Source: Bacteroidales bacterium (lineage in GTDB: Bacteria > Bacteroidota > Bacteroidia > Bacteroidales > UBA932). Taken from it: a DNA stretch of 54,707 bases. Every line of letters starts with the position of its first letter. Position 1 is the first letter of the stretch. The stretch covers positions 1-54,707 of the forward strand of contig JAFTEQ010000018.1 of the NCBI GenBank assembly GCA_017453565.1, given 5' to 3'. The translations under genes and the position numbers were made by a program. Below the pieces are notes generated by a model. That model did not search any database, was not told the origin of the DNA, and worked only from the letters and a program-made list of their open reading frames with translations. Of this stretch, positions 17,024 to 26,202 are shown in pieces.

Positions 17024-18110
17024 TCTCTTCCTTGCTGCGCTGCTGCTCTGCGCAGCGGCCTGCAGCCCCAAAACCGAAGTGAAAGGCATACTGGAGGGCG
17101 GCGCCGACCGCAGCCTGGTGCTGCGCCGGCTCGACCTGACGGGCGCGACCGTACCCGATACCATCAAGACCGACGCGCAGGGCCGTTTCCGTTTCGCGCC
17201 CAAGGTGGAAAAGGGCAGACCCGAATTCGTCTACATCTTCAGCGGCGATACCAAAATCGCCTCGCTCCTGCTGGAACGCGGAGAGCGGGTGCAAGTGCAG
17301 GCCGATACGCTCGGCCATTACAACACCGAGGGTTCCGAAGGCTCGAAACTCATGGAGGAAGTGGACCGCGATTATGCGGCTTTCGCCGGGCGCATGCTTT
17401 CGCTCGCCGACGCGGGCGCTCCTTCCGCCGAACTGGGGCAGACCTTCGTGGATCACTACCGCAAGTGCGTGCGTTTCGTGCTTGAGCATCCCACCTCACT
17501 TGCCTCGGTGCCGGTCCTGTATCAGAACCTCAACGCCGCCACGCCGGTGTTCGGCCAGGCCACCGACGCCCTGCATTTCCGCTCCGTCTGCGACTCGCTC
17601 ACGCTCCGCTATCCGGAATCGCCCTATGTGAAGGCGCTCGAGCGGGAAACCAAGCGCAGGGAACAGATCCTGTCGCTGAACACCCAGCTCGCGGGCGCTC
17701 CTCAGACGGCCTACCCCGACCTGGAACTGCCCGGAATGGACGGCAAGAAGGTCGCGCTGTCCTCGCTGGACGCAAAGGCCATCCTGGTGCATTTCTGGAC
17801 CTCGGAAAACGCCGAGCAGAAGATGCTTAACCTCGAGGAACTCAAGCCCCTTTACGAGACCTGGCATCCGCGCGGACTTGAAATCTATTCAGTCTGTTTC
17901 GACATTGACAAGCCGCGCTGGGCGGCGTCGGTGCGGGCGCAGGAACTCCCCTGGATCAACGTGAACGACGGGCTCGGCGCCAACTCGCCTGTGCTCTCGG
18001 TCTACAACGTGCAGACCCTCCCCTCGTCGGTGCTCATTGCCGACGGTACCGTGTCTCGGATCAAGGGAGCGCAGGAACTCCGGCGCGAACTCGCACGCCT
18101 GCTGCGTTAG
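17007..18110 (+). CDS. TlpA-like thioredoxin-fold lipoprotein lacking the CXXC
   Basis: 367 residues with lipoprotein signal MKRGNSLFLAALLLCAAACSP (Cys19). Residues about 22-110 resemble the DUF4369 beta-domain; about 240-367 is a TlpA/AhpC-type thioredoxin fold (YPDLELPGMDGKKVALSSLDAKAILVHFWTSENAEQKM). In active relatives this last stretch reads WCxxC; here Asn268 and Gln271 replace the two cysteines, so disulfide chemistry is not expected. LPSSVLIADGTV keeps the cis-Pro loop. Perhaps a binding or scaffold protein. Its stop overlaps the tsaB stop on the other strand. Confidence 0.8.
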   Translation: MKRGNSLFLAALLLCAAACSPKTEVKGILEGGADRSLVLRRLDLTGATVPDTIKTDAQGRFRFAPKVEKGRPEFVYIFSGDTKIASLLLERGERVQVQADTLGHYNTEGSEGSKLMEEVDRDYAAFAGRMLSLADAGAPSAELGQTFVDHYRKCVRFVLEHPTSLASVPVLYQNLNAATPVFGQATDALHFRSVCDSLTLRYPESPYVKALERETKRREQILSLNTQLAGAPQTAYPDLELPGMDGKKVALSSLDAKAILVHFWTSENAEQKMLNLEELKPLYETWHPRGLEIYSVCFDIDKPRWAASVRAQELPWINVNDGLGANSPVLSVYNVQTLPSSVLIADGTVSRIKGAQELRRELARLLR

Positions 18111-18793
18111 AACGGCCGTTTGGGCAGGATCGCCACAAACTCCTTCAGATAGAAAGGTTCGAAGTACGCAAGGTCTTCGAACCTTTTTTCTTCCCAGGCG
18201 CGAAGGGCGGGCCGGAGCATGGAAGCGGCGTCGGGGCAGGCCTGCACGAAGCGGGCATTGGGGTGATTCAGCGCTTCCCGGCACTTGTCGGCCCCGTCAC
18301 CGATGAAGAGCACCGGGCCCTCGGAAAGCAGGTCCGAGAAGGAATCAGGACCGATTTCCTCGGCCTGCACGGGCCGCAGGAGCGTGCCGTCGGGCGCAAA
18401 GACGGCCGTATAGCATTCCATCCGGCGGGCGTCCACCATGGGAACCACGGCGCGGCAGCCCTCGGGCAGTCCTCCGTTAAGCGCCTGATGGAAGAGGACC
18501 TCCAGGGTGCCCACGCTCAGCAGGGGCAGGCCGGCGCCGAAGCAAAGGCCCTTGGCCGTGGATACGCCCACGCGCAATCCGGTATAGGATCCCGGGCCCG
18601 AACTCACGCACACGGCGTCGCAGTCGGCGACCTTCAGACCCCGTTCGCGCAGCATCTCGTCGATGAAGGGAGCGGTGCGGGCGGCATGGGCGCGCGGCTC
18701 GTCGCTGCGGCGGCACGCCACGATGCGGCCGTCTTCCGCCAGGGCGGTGGAGCACAGGGCGGTAGACGTCTCAATGAGGATGATCCTAGGCAT
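18107..18793 (-). CDS. tsaB: tRNA threonylcarbamoyladenosine biosynthesis protein TsaB
   Basis: 228 residues. The N-terminus IILIETSTALCSTALAEDG and SSGPGSYTGLRVGVSTAKGLCFGAGLPLLSVGTLE are the hallmark ASKHA-fold TsaB motifs. TsaB is the scaffold partner of TsaD and TsaE in making t6A at position 37 of ANN-decoding tRNAs. It begins inside the end of cvpA (8-nt overlap), so both form one minus-strand unit. Its last 4 bases overlap the stop of the TlpA-like gene. Confidence 0.93.
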   Translation of the reverse strand: MPRIILIETSTALCSTALAEDGRIVACRRSDEPRAHAARTAPFIDEMLRERGLKVADCDAVCVSSGPGSYTGLRVGVSTAKGLCFGAGLPLLSVGTLEVLFHQALNGGLPEGCRAVVPMVDARRMECYTAVFAPDGTLLRPVQAEEIGPDSFSDLLSEGPVLFIGDGADKCREALNHPNARFVQACPDAASMLRPALRAWEEKRFEDLAYFEPFYLKEFVAILPKRPF

Positions 18794-19286
18794 GAATCTG
18801 TGCGACCAGCTCTTTCAAATAGGGGAAAACCTGCAGGGCAATCTTCCGCAGCCAGGGGGCGATGACCGAGTCGCCCAGCTTTTCGGGATCCACGAGCTTG
18901 AGCGAGCCGTTCAGGCTGTCGAAGACCAGCAGGGCGAGGCCCAGCAGCAGGGCGGCCTTGAGCAGGGCGAAAACCAGGCCCAGCAGGCGGTCGGCCCAGC
19001 CCAGCGCGGCAAGGTCGAGCGCCTTGGCCAGGATCCGGGCCAGCAGGGCCAGCACCAGGATGGTGAACGCGGCAACCAGGGCGAAGGCCGCGATCTGCAG
19101 CACCTGCCCTTCGAGTCCGCAGTGAGCGCCCAGCCATTCAGCGGCCGCGGGACCGTAGCGGAAACCGGCCCAGGCGCCCAGGAACAGGGCGGCGAGGCCC
19201 ATGACCTGACGCACGAAACCTTTGCTCAATCCCGACACCAGGGCGGGCAGAAAGCAAATGAGCAGGACAATGTCGAGGGTTCCCAT
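18786..19286 (-). CDS. CvpA-family membrane protein
   Basis: 166 residues with four predicted transmembrane helices. The start MGTLDIVLLICFLPALVSGLSKGFVRQVMGLAALFLGAWAGF is the typical CvpA opening, and GWADRLLGLVFALLKAALLLGL the second conserved block. CvpA proteins are linked to colicin V production and envelope stress; the molecular role is not settled. First gene of the cvpA-tsaB unit, with a -7 box at 19324-19331. Confidence 0.88.
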   Translation of the reverse strand: MGTLDIVLLICFLPALVSGLSKGFVRQVMGLAALFLGAWAGFRYGPAAAEWLGAHCGLEGQVLQIAAFALVAAFTILVLALLARILAKALDLAALGWADRLLGLVFALLKAALLLGLALLVFDSLNGSLKLVDPEKLGDSVIAPWLRKIALQVFPYLKELVAQIHA

Positions 19287-19294
19287 AAAATGAT

Positions 19295-19302
19295 TATATT
19301 TG
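19295..19302 (+). promoter_or_regulatory. -7 box for ileS
   Basis: TATATTTG (TAnnTTTG), 40 nt before the ileS ATG at 19343. Confidence 0.6.
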
Positions 19303-19323
19303 TAGACTTAATGTAAGTCACTG

Positions 19324-19331
19324 CAAAAGTA
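19324..19331 (-). promoter_or_regulatory. -7 box for cvpA-tsaB
   Basis: Plus-strand CAAAAGTA reads TACTTTTG on the minus strand, 37 nt before the cvpA ATG at 19286. It lies inside the ileS leader, so the two promoters are interleaved. Confidence 0.5.
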
Positions 19332-19342
19332 GACAAAAAATT

Positions 19343-22300
19343 ATGAAATTCGAAGAGTACAAAGGCCTGGACCTGGTCGCCGTGGCGGACAGGATGTTGG
19401 AACGCTGGAAGGAGAACCATGCCTTCGAACGCTCGCTCGCCCTGCGCGAGGGGGCGCCCGAGTTCGTATTCTTCGAAGGACCGCCCTCCGCCAACGGCAT
19501 GCCGGGCATCCACCACGTAATGGCCCGCTCCATCAAGGACGCCATCTGCCGCTACAAGACCCAGACGGGCTACAAGGTGCGGCGCCGCGCCGGCTGGGAC
19601 ACGCACGGCCTGCCGGTCGAGATCGGGGTGGAGAAGAAACTCGGCATCCACAAGGAAGACATCGGCACGCGCATCAGCGTGGAAGACTACAACCGCTGCT
19701 GCAGGAGCGAAGTCATGAAATACACGGCCGAGTGGGTGAATATGACCGAGCGCGTGGGGTATTGGGTCGATATGAACGACCCCTACATCACCTACGACAA
19801 CCGTTACATCGAGACTCTCTGGTGGCTGCTCCGCAAGATCTACGACAAGGGGCTGCTCTACAAGGGCTATTCCATCCAGCCTTTCAGCCCGTCCGACGGC
19901 ACTGGCCTGAGTTCGCACGAACTCAACCAGCCCGGCTGCTATAAGGACGTGACCGACACCACCTGCACCGCCCAGTTCGAGGTGATCCGCGACGCCGCGT
20001 CGGAGAAACTCTTCGGCGACGGCCCCGTGTACTTCCTCGCCTGGACCACCACGCCCTGGACCCTGCCGTCCAACACCGCCCTGTGCGTGGGACCGCAGAT
20101 CGAATATGTGCGCGTGAAATCGGCCAATCCCTACACGGGCGCAGAAGCCGTGTTCGTGCTGGCGAAAGACCTCGTGGACGCCTGGTTCGGGCCCAAGGTC
20201 CCCTTCGAGGTCCTGCCGGGCGTGTTCAAGGGCGACGAGCTCACGGGCATCCGCTACCGGCAGCTCATCCCCTGGTTCACCCCGCTGGAGGGCGACGCCT
20301 TCCGCGTCATCCCCGGCGACTATGTGACCACAGCTGACGGTATGGGTATCGTGCACATCGCGCCCACCTTCGGCGCCGACGACAAACGGGTGGCCGCCGC
20401 GGCCGGAATCCCGCCGCTTATGGTGGTGGACCGCGCCGGCGTACGTCAGGCCCAGGTAGACCGCTCCGGCCGTTTCTATCGTCTGGAAGACCTCGATCCG
20501 GCCTACGTAGCCGCCAATGTAGACCCGTCCTACGCCGAATGGGCCGGCCGCTACGTGAAGAACGCCTTCGACGAAAGCCTGCCCGCCGACGCCCCCACCC
20601 TCGACGTGGACCTCTGCGTTATGCTCAAGGCCGCGAACAAGGCCTTCCGCATCCAGAAACATACGCACAGCTATCCGCACAGCTGGCGCACCGACAAACC
20701 CGTCCTCTATTATCCGCTCGACGCCTGGTTCATCAAGACCACGGCCGTGAAGGACAGGATGGTGGCCCTCAACCGAGAAATCCGCTGGAAACCCGAATCG
20801 ACCGGCACCGGCCGTTTCGGTCAGTGGCTCGAGAACATCCAGGATTGGAACCTGTCGCGCAGCCGCTTCTGGGGCACTCCGCTGCCCATCTGGCGCAGCG
20901 CCGACGGCAAGGAAGAGAAGTGCATCGGCAGTGCGAAGGAACTCTATGCCGAGATCGAGGCCGCCGTGGCCGCGGGCGTAATGAAGACGAATCCGCTCCG
21001 CGAGGCGGGCTTCAATCCCGCCGACAACTCCAAAGAGAACTACGACCGGATCGACCTGCACCGCCCCTACGTGGACCAGATCTTCCTGGTCTCGCCCAGC
21101 GGGCAGAAGATGGTGCGCGAGAGCGACCTCATTGACGTGTGGTTCGACTCAGGCTCGATGCCCTATGCCCAGGAGGGCCTGCGCGGCCTCGGCACCCCCG
21201 ATTTCGGGGCCACGGCCGACTTTATCGCCGAGGGCGTGGACCAGACGCGCGGCTGGTTCTACACCCTGCACGCCATCCACACCATGGTGAGCGACAGTCC
21301 GGCGTTCCGGCGCGTCATCTCCAACGGACTCGTGCTCGACAAGGACGGCAACAAGATGAGTAAGCGCCTCGGCAACGCCGTAGACCCCTTCGGCCAGCTC
21401 GACAAGTACGGGGCCGACGCCCTGCGCTGGTATATGCTCACGAACGCCCAGCCCTGGGACAACCTCCGTTTCGACGAGGCGGGCGTGGACGAGATCCGGC
21501 GCAAGTTCTTCGGAACCCTCTACAACAGCTACTCCTTCTTCGCGCTCTATGCCAACGTAGACGGGTTCAACCCGTCGGCGGCGCCTGTTCCCTATGCCGA
21601 GAGGCCGGAAATCGACCGCTGGATCGTGTCGGCGCTCAACTCGCTGGTGCGTGACGTGCGGGCGGCCTACGAAGACTATGACATCACCCTTGCGGGGCGA
21701 CTCATCCAGGATTTCGTCTGCGACAACCTCTCGAACTGGTATGTGCGCCTGAACCGCAAGCGTTTCTGGGGCGGCGGCCTCACGCGCGACAAACTGGCGG
21801 CCTACCAGACCCTGCACGAGGTGCTGGTGAAGGTAGCCGTGCTGGCGGCGCCCATCGCGCCCTTCTACATGGACCGGCTCTGGCTCGACCTCACCGCCCC
21901 GGGCAGCCCCTCCTCCGCCGATGCGTTCCGCTCGGTGCACTTTGAACTGATGCCGGAGGCGGATGCCAGTCTCATCGACAGTGACCTGGAGGAGCGGATG
22001 GCACTGGCGCAGAAGGCGACCTCGCTCGTGCTGGCCCTGCGCCGCAAGGTGGGCATCAAGGTGCGTCAGCCCCTCGCCAAACTTATGATTCCCGTGCTCT
22101 CCGAGCGTGTGCGCGAGCAGCTGGAAGCGGTGAAGCCGCTCCTGCTCGGCGAGGTGAACGTGAAGGAAGCCGAATTCCTCGCCGACACGACGGGCATCCT
22201 GGTAAAGAAGATCAAACCCAATTTCCGCACGCTGGGCAAGAAATACGGCGCCCGGATGAAGGAAATCGCCGCCGCGTTCGCCTCGCTCGACCAGGCCGCC

Positions 22301-22744
22301 ATCTCGGCCATCCAGGCGGCGGGCGACTATACCCTCTCCCTCCCGGGCGGAGACGTGGTGCTGGAAAAGGCCGACTACGAGATTTCGTCGGAAGATATGC
22401 CGGGCTGGCTCGTGGCCACCGAAGGCACGCTCACCCTTGCGCTCGACGTGGAGGTAACCGAGGACCTGCGCCGCGAGGGCACGGCCCGCGAACTGGTGAA
22501 CCGCATCCAGAACATCCGCAAGGACAGCGGATTCGACGTCACCGACCGGGTGGATGTGCGCATCTACGCCGACGGCGAAGATGCCGCGCGCATCGAGGCG
22601 GCCCTGCAGGACTACCGCGACTACCTCTGCGCCCAGACCCTGGCCCTTTCGGTGGCACTGCTTCCCCAGGCGCAGGCCGGGGCCGATGCCGCCGAGGTGG
22701 AATGGGAAGAAAAGACAATCAGAATCAGTGTTACACGTAAATAG
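19343..22744 (+). CDS. ileS: Isoleucyl-tRNA synthetase
   Basis: 1133 residues, the long form with an extended C-terminal part. The class I signature appears as PPSANGMPGIHHVMARS (HIGH equivalent, about residue 48-64) and DGNKMSKRLGNAVDP (KMSKS, about 668-682). AGWDTHGLPVEIGVEKKLG and the editing-domain stretch LAWTTTPWTLPSNTAL are also present. It charges tRNA-Ile. The DksA-like gene starts 8 nt after its stop, so ileS-dksA-lspA probably share a transcript. Confidence 0.96.
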   Translation: MKFEEYKGLDLVAVADRMLERWKENHAFERSLALREGAPEFVFFEGPPSANGMPGIHHVMARSIKDAICRYKTQTGYKVRRRAGWDTHGLPVEIGVEKKLGIHKEDIGTRISVEDYNRCCRSEVMKYTAEWVNMTERVGYWVDMNDPYITYDNRYIETLWWLLRKIYDKGLLYKGYSIQPFSPSDGTGLSSHELNQPGCYKDVTDTTCTAQFEVIRDAASEKLFGDGPVYFLAWTTTPWTLPSNTALCVGPQIEYVRVKSANPYTGAEAVFVLAKDLVDAWFGPKVPFEVLPGVFKGDELTGIRYRQLIPWFTPLEGDAFRVIPGDYVTTADGMGIVHIAPTFGADDKRVAAAAGIPPLMVVDRAGVRQAQVDRSGRFYRLEDLDPAYVAANVDPSYAEWAGRYVKNAFDESLPADAPTLDVDLCVMLKAANKAFRIQKHTHSYPHSWRTDKPVLYYPLDAWFIKTTAVKDRMVALNREIRWKPESTGTGRFGQWLENIQDWNLSRSRFWGTPLPIWRSADGKEEKCIGSAKELYAEIEAAVAAGVMKTNPLREAGFNPADNSKENYDRIDLHRPYVDQIFLVSPSGQKMVRESDLIDVWFDSGSMPYAQEGLRGLGTPDFGATADFIAEGVDQTRGWFYTLHAIHTMVSDSPAFRRVISNGLVLDKDGNKMSKRLGNAVDPFGQLDKYGADALRWYMLTNAQPWDNLRFDEAGVDEIRRKFFGTLYNSYSFFALYANVDGFNPSAAPVPYAERPEIDRWIVSALNSLVRDVRAAYEDYDITLAGRLIQDFVCDNLSNWYVRLNRKRFWGGGLTRDKLAAYQTLHEVLVKVAVLAAPIAPFYMDRLWLDLTAPGSPSSADAFRSVHFELMPEADASLIDSDLEERMALAQKATSLVLALRRKVGIKVRQPLAKLMIPVLSERVREQLEAVKPLLLGEVNVKEAEFLADTTGILVKKIKPNFRTLGKKYGARMKEIAAAFASLDQAAISAIQAAGDYTLSLPGGDVVLEKADYEISSEDMPGWLVATEGTLTLALDVEVTEDLRREGTARELVNRIQNIRKDSGFDVTDRVDVRIYADGEDAARIEAALQDYRDYLCAQTLALSVALLPQAQAGADAAEVEWEEKTIRISVTRK

Positions 22745-22752
22745 TTACCACT

Positions 22753-23154
22753 ATGGCAGAAGAACTTAAGACACGTTATTCCGATGAGGAGCTCGCCGAA
22801 TTCCGGGTGATCATCGAGGATATGCTCAAGAAAGCCAAGGACGAGTATAACACCCTGCGCAAAGTTGTGATGCACGGTGGCGGCAACGACATCGAAGACA
22901 CCTCCCCGTCGTTCAAAACCGTTGAAGACGACGGTGCCAACCAGCTCACCAAGGAAGAGGCCAGCCAGCTGGCCCAGCGCCAGTACAAATTCATCCAGAA
23001 CCTCGAGGCCGCCCTGGTGCGCATCGAGAACAAGACCTATGGGATTTGCCGCGTGACCGGCAAGCTCATTCCCAAGGAGCGCCTGCGTCTGGTGCCGCAC
23101 GCCACGCTCACCGTGGAAGCCAAGGAAATGCTGGCCAAATCGGGCAAGAACTGA
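22753..23154 (+). CDS. TraR/DksA-family protein without a four-cysteine zinc finger
   Basis: 133 residues. A long helical hairpin (LAEFRVIIEDMLKKAKDEYNTL ... ASQLAQRQYKFIQNLEAALVRIENKTYG) is followed by GICRVTGKLIPKERLRLVPHATLTVEAK, the DksA C-terminal motif with only one Cys where classical DksA has four. This single-Cys version is usual in Bacteroidota. Expected to bind the RNA polymerase secondary channel. Its TGA stop overlaps the lspA ATG (TGATG). Confidence 0.88.
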   Translation: MAEELKTRYSDEELAEFRVIIEDMLKKAKDEYNTLRKVVMHGGGNDIEDTSPSFKTVEDDGANQLTKEEASQLAQRQYKFIQNLEAALVRIENKTYGICRVTGKLIPKERLRLVPHATLTVEAKEMLAKSGKN

Positions 23155-23708
23155 TGGCCCGGAGCGTCAAAGGAAAGGGACTCCTGCTGCTGGGCGTTGC
23201 GCTCGTCGTGGCCGATCAGGTGATCAAATACCTGGTCAAGACGAATATGAGCCTGGGCGAGCAGATCCCGGTCATCGGGCAGTGGTTCCGCATCTGCTTC
23301 ATCGAAAACGAGGGCATGGCCTTCGGCATGAAGTTCGGCGGCGCCACGGGCAAGTTCCTCCTTTCGCTCTTCCGGATCTGCCTCTGCGGCGCGCTCATCT
23401 GGTGGATCCGCTCCCTCCTCAAAAAACCGGCCGGACAGGTGCCTCCCGGAGTGCTCGTGGGCCTCACCCTCATTACAGCCGGAGCCTTCGGCAACATTAT
23501 TGACTGCCTCTTCTACGGCCTCATCTGGGACTACGCGCCCTTCATGTTCGGCCGGGTGGTCGACATGCTGTGGTTTCCCATTATCAGGTCTGGAGAGAAG
23601 GTGATTTTCTTCAGTCCCGTCTTTAACTTCGCAGACAGCTGCGTCACGGTGGGGGCCTTCTACCTGGCGCTGTTCCAGTGGCGCTTCTTCTCTACTTCCA
23701 GTGAATGA
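23154..23708 (+). CDS. lspA: Lipoprotein signal peptidase (signal peptidase II)
   Basis: 184 residues with four transmembrane helices. The two catalytic aspartates are in AFGNIIDCLFYG and FNFADSCVTVG, the standard LspA motifs. The enzyme removes signal peptides from prolipoproteins at the inner membrane, which fits the many lipoproteins encoded in this window. The start at 23154 (MARSVKGKG) is chosen over longer upstream reading because it overlaps the previous stop by one base. Its 3' end overlaps the convergent lipoprotein gene by 17 nt. Confidence 0.95.
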   Translation: MARSVKGKGLLLLGVALVVADQVIKYLVKTNMSLGEQIPVIGQWFRICFIENEGMAFGMKFGGATGKFLLSLFRICLCGALIWWIRSLLKKPAGQVPPGVLVGLTLITAGAFGNIIDCLFYGLIWDYAPFMFGRVVDMLWFPIIRSGEKVIFFSPVFNFADSCVTVGAFYLALFQWRFFSTSSE

Positions 23709-24552
23709 CGAAAACGCCGCCGACGGGTCCGCCCAAGGATCCTCCCTCGGCGCGTTGCACCTCTACGATGCGGCCATTCTTGTCCTTTTTATAAGAATAG
23801 GTAACCGTCGTGTTCTCATCGGTCTCGGTTCTGATGAGATGCTTGGGATGCTTCCCGAACACGCCGGCCGCCCAAGGCCCCGTTTCTCCATCAATCCAGC
23901 CGCAGAGGCCGCTGGAGAAGATATCGTAGTTGCCGAAGGGGTTCTCGTCGGTCGTATAGGTGAAGGTATAGGCATCGTAGGAGCCGCGGTTGGTGGTCTT
24001 TGTAATCTTCCGCAGGTCGCCGTTTTCCCAGACATAGTCTGACTTCTGCCACCAATAGTCCTCGCCTTTGTTGCTTTCGTACACCTCGAGATAGCCGCCT
24101 GTCGTGTATTCGAACGTGGCTTTGGCACCGGGCCATTCCGTGGCGTACCCGTCGTCGTTCAGCGGGAAGACGGCGTTTTGGCTCTCGCTGGGTGCATTCC
24201 AGCCCTGGGGTTCCGCAGAGTAATCCCAATATCCATTCGCACGCGAATAAGCGACGCTGTTGTCGGACTTGTATTCGAAGGTGGTCTGATAATACTGGTT
24301 GGGGGCGAGTTTGCCCGATTCGTGGTCGGCGAAATAATACTGCTCCAGACTCCGGACCAGGCGTCCCTTCGCATCGAAAGTGGGCGTCAGCACAATCTTG
24401 GAATGGGGCCCGGCTTCAACGCCTTCGTCGTAGCGGAGGAACTCGATATAGTCGATGACGCCGCCACCGGCGATGGGTTCTTCTTCATCTTTCGTGTTGT
24501 CGCAGGCAGCCACCAGACCGGCCAGGGCGAAGAGGCAGAGCAGTTTTCTCAT
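23692..24552 (-). CDS. Hypothetical lipoprotein, beta-rich
   Basis: 286 residues starting MRKLLCLFALAGLVAACDNTKDEEEP, a lipoprotein signal with Cys17. The body has repeated beta-hairpin-like units with YD-repeat flavour (RLVRSLEQYYFADHESGK, TFEYTTGGYLEVYESNKG, TVTYSYKKDKNGRIVEVQRAEGG), as in DUF4595-type Bacteroidota lipoproteins. Function unknown. Convergent with and overlapping lspA; a minus-strand -7 box lies at 24599-24606. Confidence 0.65.
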   Translation of the reverse strand: MRKLLCLFALAGLVAACDNTKDEEEPIAGGGVIDYIEFLRYDEGVEAGPHSKIVLTPTFDAKGRLVRSLEQYYFADHESGKLAPNQYYQTTFEYKSDNSVAYSRANGYWDYSAEPQGWNAPSESQNAVFPLNDDGYATEWPGAKATFEYTTGGYLEVYESNKGEDYWWQKSDYVWENGDLRKITKTTNRGSYDAYTFTYTTDENPFGNYDIFSSGLCGWIDGETGPWAAGVFGKHPKHLIRTETDENTTVTYSYKKDKNGRIVEVQRAEGGSLGGPVGGVFVIHWK

Positions 24553-24598
24553 GGTCAGAAACGTTAATTGAACAATAAAAGCTATCTTTGTGTTGAAG

Positions 24599-24606
24599 CA
24601 AATGTA
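24599..24606 (-). promoter_or_regulatory. -7 box for the minus-strand lipoprotein gene
   Basis: CAAATGTA reads TACATTTG on the minus strand, 46 nt before the ATG at 24552. Confidence 0.5.
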
Positions 24607-24610
24607 GTAA

Positions 24611-24618
24611 TACTTTTG
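24611..24618 (+). promoter_or_regulatory. -7 box for the double SGNH esterase
   Basis: TACTTTTG (TAnnTTTG) lies 24 nt before ATG 24643. A second box, TATCTTTG, is at 24583-24590. The plus- and minus-strand boxes are interleaved within 40 nt. Confidence 0.5.
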
Positions 24619-24642
24619 TAATAATCCATAACACTGAACGAT

Positions 24643-26199
24643 ATGACCAGGAAAAAGTACTTTACCGCTGTCATCCTGACGGTGCTTCTTTCCGCTTTCG
24701 GGATGCATGCCCGACCCACTTTCTATCTTGCGGGAGACTCCACCTGCGCCGTAAAAAAAGCGGAGCGCAGGCCCGAGTGCGGCTGGGGCGAACGCCTTTC
24801 GCGCCACCTGGGCGGTGCAGAGGTGGTGGACCTTGCGCTCAACGGCTTCAGTACCAAGAGTTTCATCGACAAAGGGAAATGGGACGACCTGCTCGGCCGC
24901 GTGCAGAAAGGCGATGTGGTGCTGGTGCAGTTCGGGCACAACGACGAAAAGAAACAGGATCCCGCCCGTTACACGGAAGCTTTCGGATCCTTCCACGACA
25001 ACCTCTGCCGCTTCGCCTCCGACGTGCGGAAGAAGGGCGGCAGGATCGTTCTCCTGACCCCCGTATGCCGTAGAGCCTTCAATGCCGACGGCAGCGTCAA
25101 GCCTACCCACGGCGACTATCCTGCTGCCGTAAAGAAGGCTGCGGCCGACTGCAAGGCCGTCTGCATCGACATGGAAGCGCGCACCAAAGCCTGGCTGGAG
25201 GGCCTGGGCAAGGAGAGATCGAAGGACTTCTTCTATGTGGCGCCCGACGGGAAGCAGGACAACACGCACTTCAACTATCAGGGTGCCGACGCCGTGGCCG
25301 CCATGGTGGCCGAGGGCATCCGCGACAACGCCCGGGCCCTGAAACTGAAGAAACAGACCCTTGAACCCTTTGCAGTGCCCGACAGCCTCAACATCCTCCT
25401 CTTCGGCCACAGCTACGGGGCCGACTGCACCGAGCATCTGCCCGCCCTGCTGGTGGAAGCGGGCATCAGGAATGTGCGCGTCGCCCGTTTCAACAAGGGC
25501 AACTGCTCACTGGAGGAGCGTTGGAAGCTCTCCACGCAGAAGGCCACCCTGCAGGAATGCGCGCCCGGTGAGCGGAAGTTCGTGAACCGCAGCGTCACCC
25601 TCGCCCAGGTACTCAAGGAACGCCCCTGGGACATCGTCATCTTCCAGACGAGTCTGGAGAACGCCGGCCGCTACGAGACCATGCAGCCCTGGTTGGACAA
25701 GCTGATCGATGTCGTGAACAAGGACTCCAAGGCCAATTTCGGCCGCACGCCGGAACTATGGTGGCACTGCTTCTGGCCCATCTCCGTGCTGCTCGAGAAC
25801 AAGCCCGAGAATGAACGCGCCACCTACCGCCTGAGTTTCTACGGCGGCCGGTCGCAACAGATGTATGAAGCCTATTGCAAAGCCGCGAAGACCGTGTTGA
25901 AAAAGACGGCCATCAGCGCCATCATCCCCACCGGCGCCACCATCATGAGTCTGCGTGCCTCTGAACTCAACAAGCCGGAAGTCAAACAGTTCACCCGCGA
26001 CGGCTACCACATGTCCTATGGCGCCGGCCGCTACGCTGCGGCCTGCACGCTGTTTGAGACGCTCATTACCCCGCGCTACGGCGTGAGCGTGGTGGGCAAC
26101 CCGCTGCGCCTGCCCGAACTCAAGACGCCCGTGACCGAAGCCAACGCGACGGCCATCCAGCGCGCCGCGGCAAAGGCGGTGAAAAATCCGGGATTCTAG
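24643..26199 (+). CDS. Secreted double-SGNH esterase: rhamnogalacturonan acetylesterase-like plus DUF4886-like
   Basis: 518 residues with signal peptide MTRKKYFTAVILTVLLSAFGMHA. The first SGNH domain (about 25-240) has GDST with nucleophile Ser33, GHND for the oxyanion hole, and DNTH giving Asp206 and His209, as in pectin/rhamnogalacturonan acetylesterases. The second (about 248-500) has FGHSYG with Ser257 and DGYH giving Asp453 and His456, as in DUF4886. Both triads look complete, so the protein could remove ester groups at two kinds of site. Fusion is unusual. Convergent with the C69 peptidase gene, 3 nt apart. Confidence 0.8.
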   Translation: MTRKKYFTAVILTVLLSAFGMHARPTFYLAGDSTCAVKKAERRPECGWGERLSRHLGGAEVVDLALNGFSTKSFIDKGKWDDLLGRVQKGDVVLVQFGHNDEKKQDPARYTEAFGSFHDNLCRFASDVRKKGGRIVLLTPVCRRAFNADGSVKPTHGDYPAAVKKAAADCKAVCIDMEARTKAWLEGLGKERSKDFFYVAPDGKQDNTHFNYQGADAVAAMVAEGIRDNARALKLKKQTLEPFAVPDSLNILLFGHSYGADCTEHLPALLVEAGIRNVRVARFNKGNCSLEERWKLSTQKATLQECAPGERKFVNRSVTLAQVLKERPWDIVIFQTSLENAGRYETMQPWLDKLIDVVNKDSKANFGRTPELWWHCFWPISVLLENKPENERATYRLSFYGGRSQQMYEAYCKAAKTVLKKTAISAIIPTGATIMSLRASELNKPEVKQFTRDGYHMSYGAGRYAAACTLFETLITPRYGVSVVGNPLRLPELKTPVTEANATAIQRAAAKAVKNPGF

Positions 26200-26202
26200 G
26201 CG

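Noticed and set aside
17792-17821. Active thiol-disulfide oxidoreductase site
   Set aside because: The position reads FWTSENAEQ with no cysteines, so a redox call is not supported.
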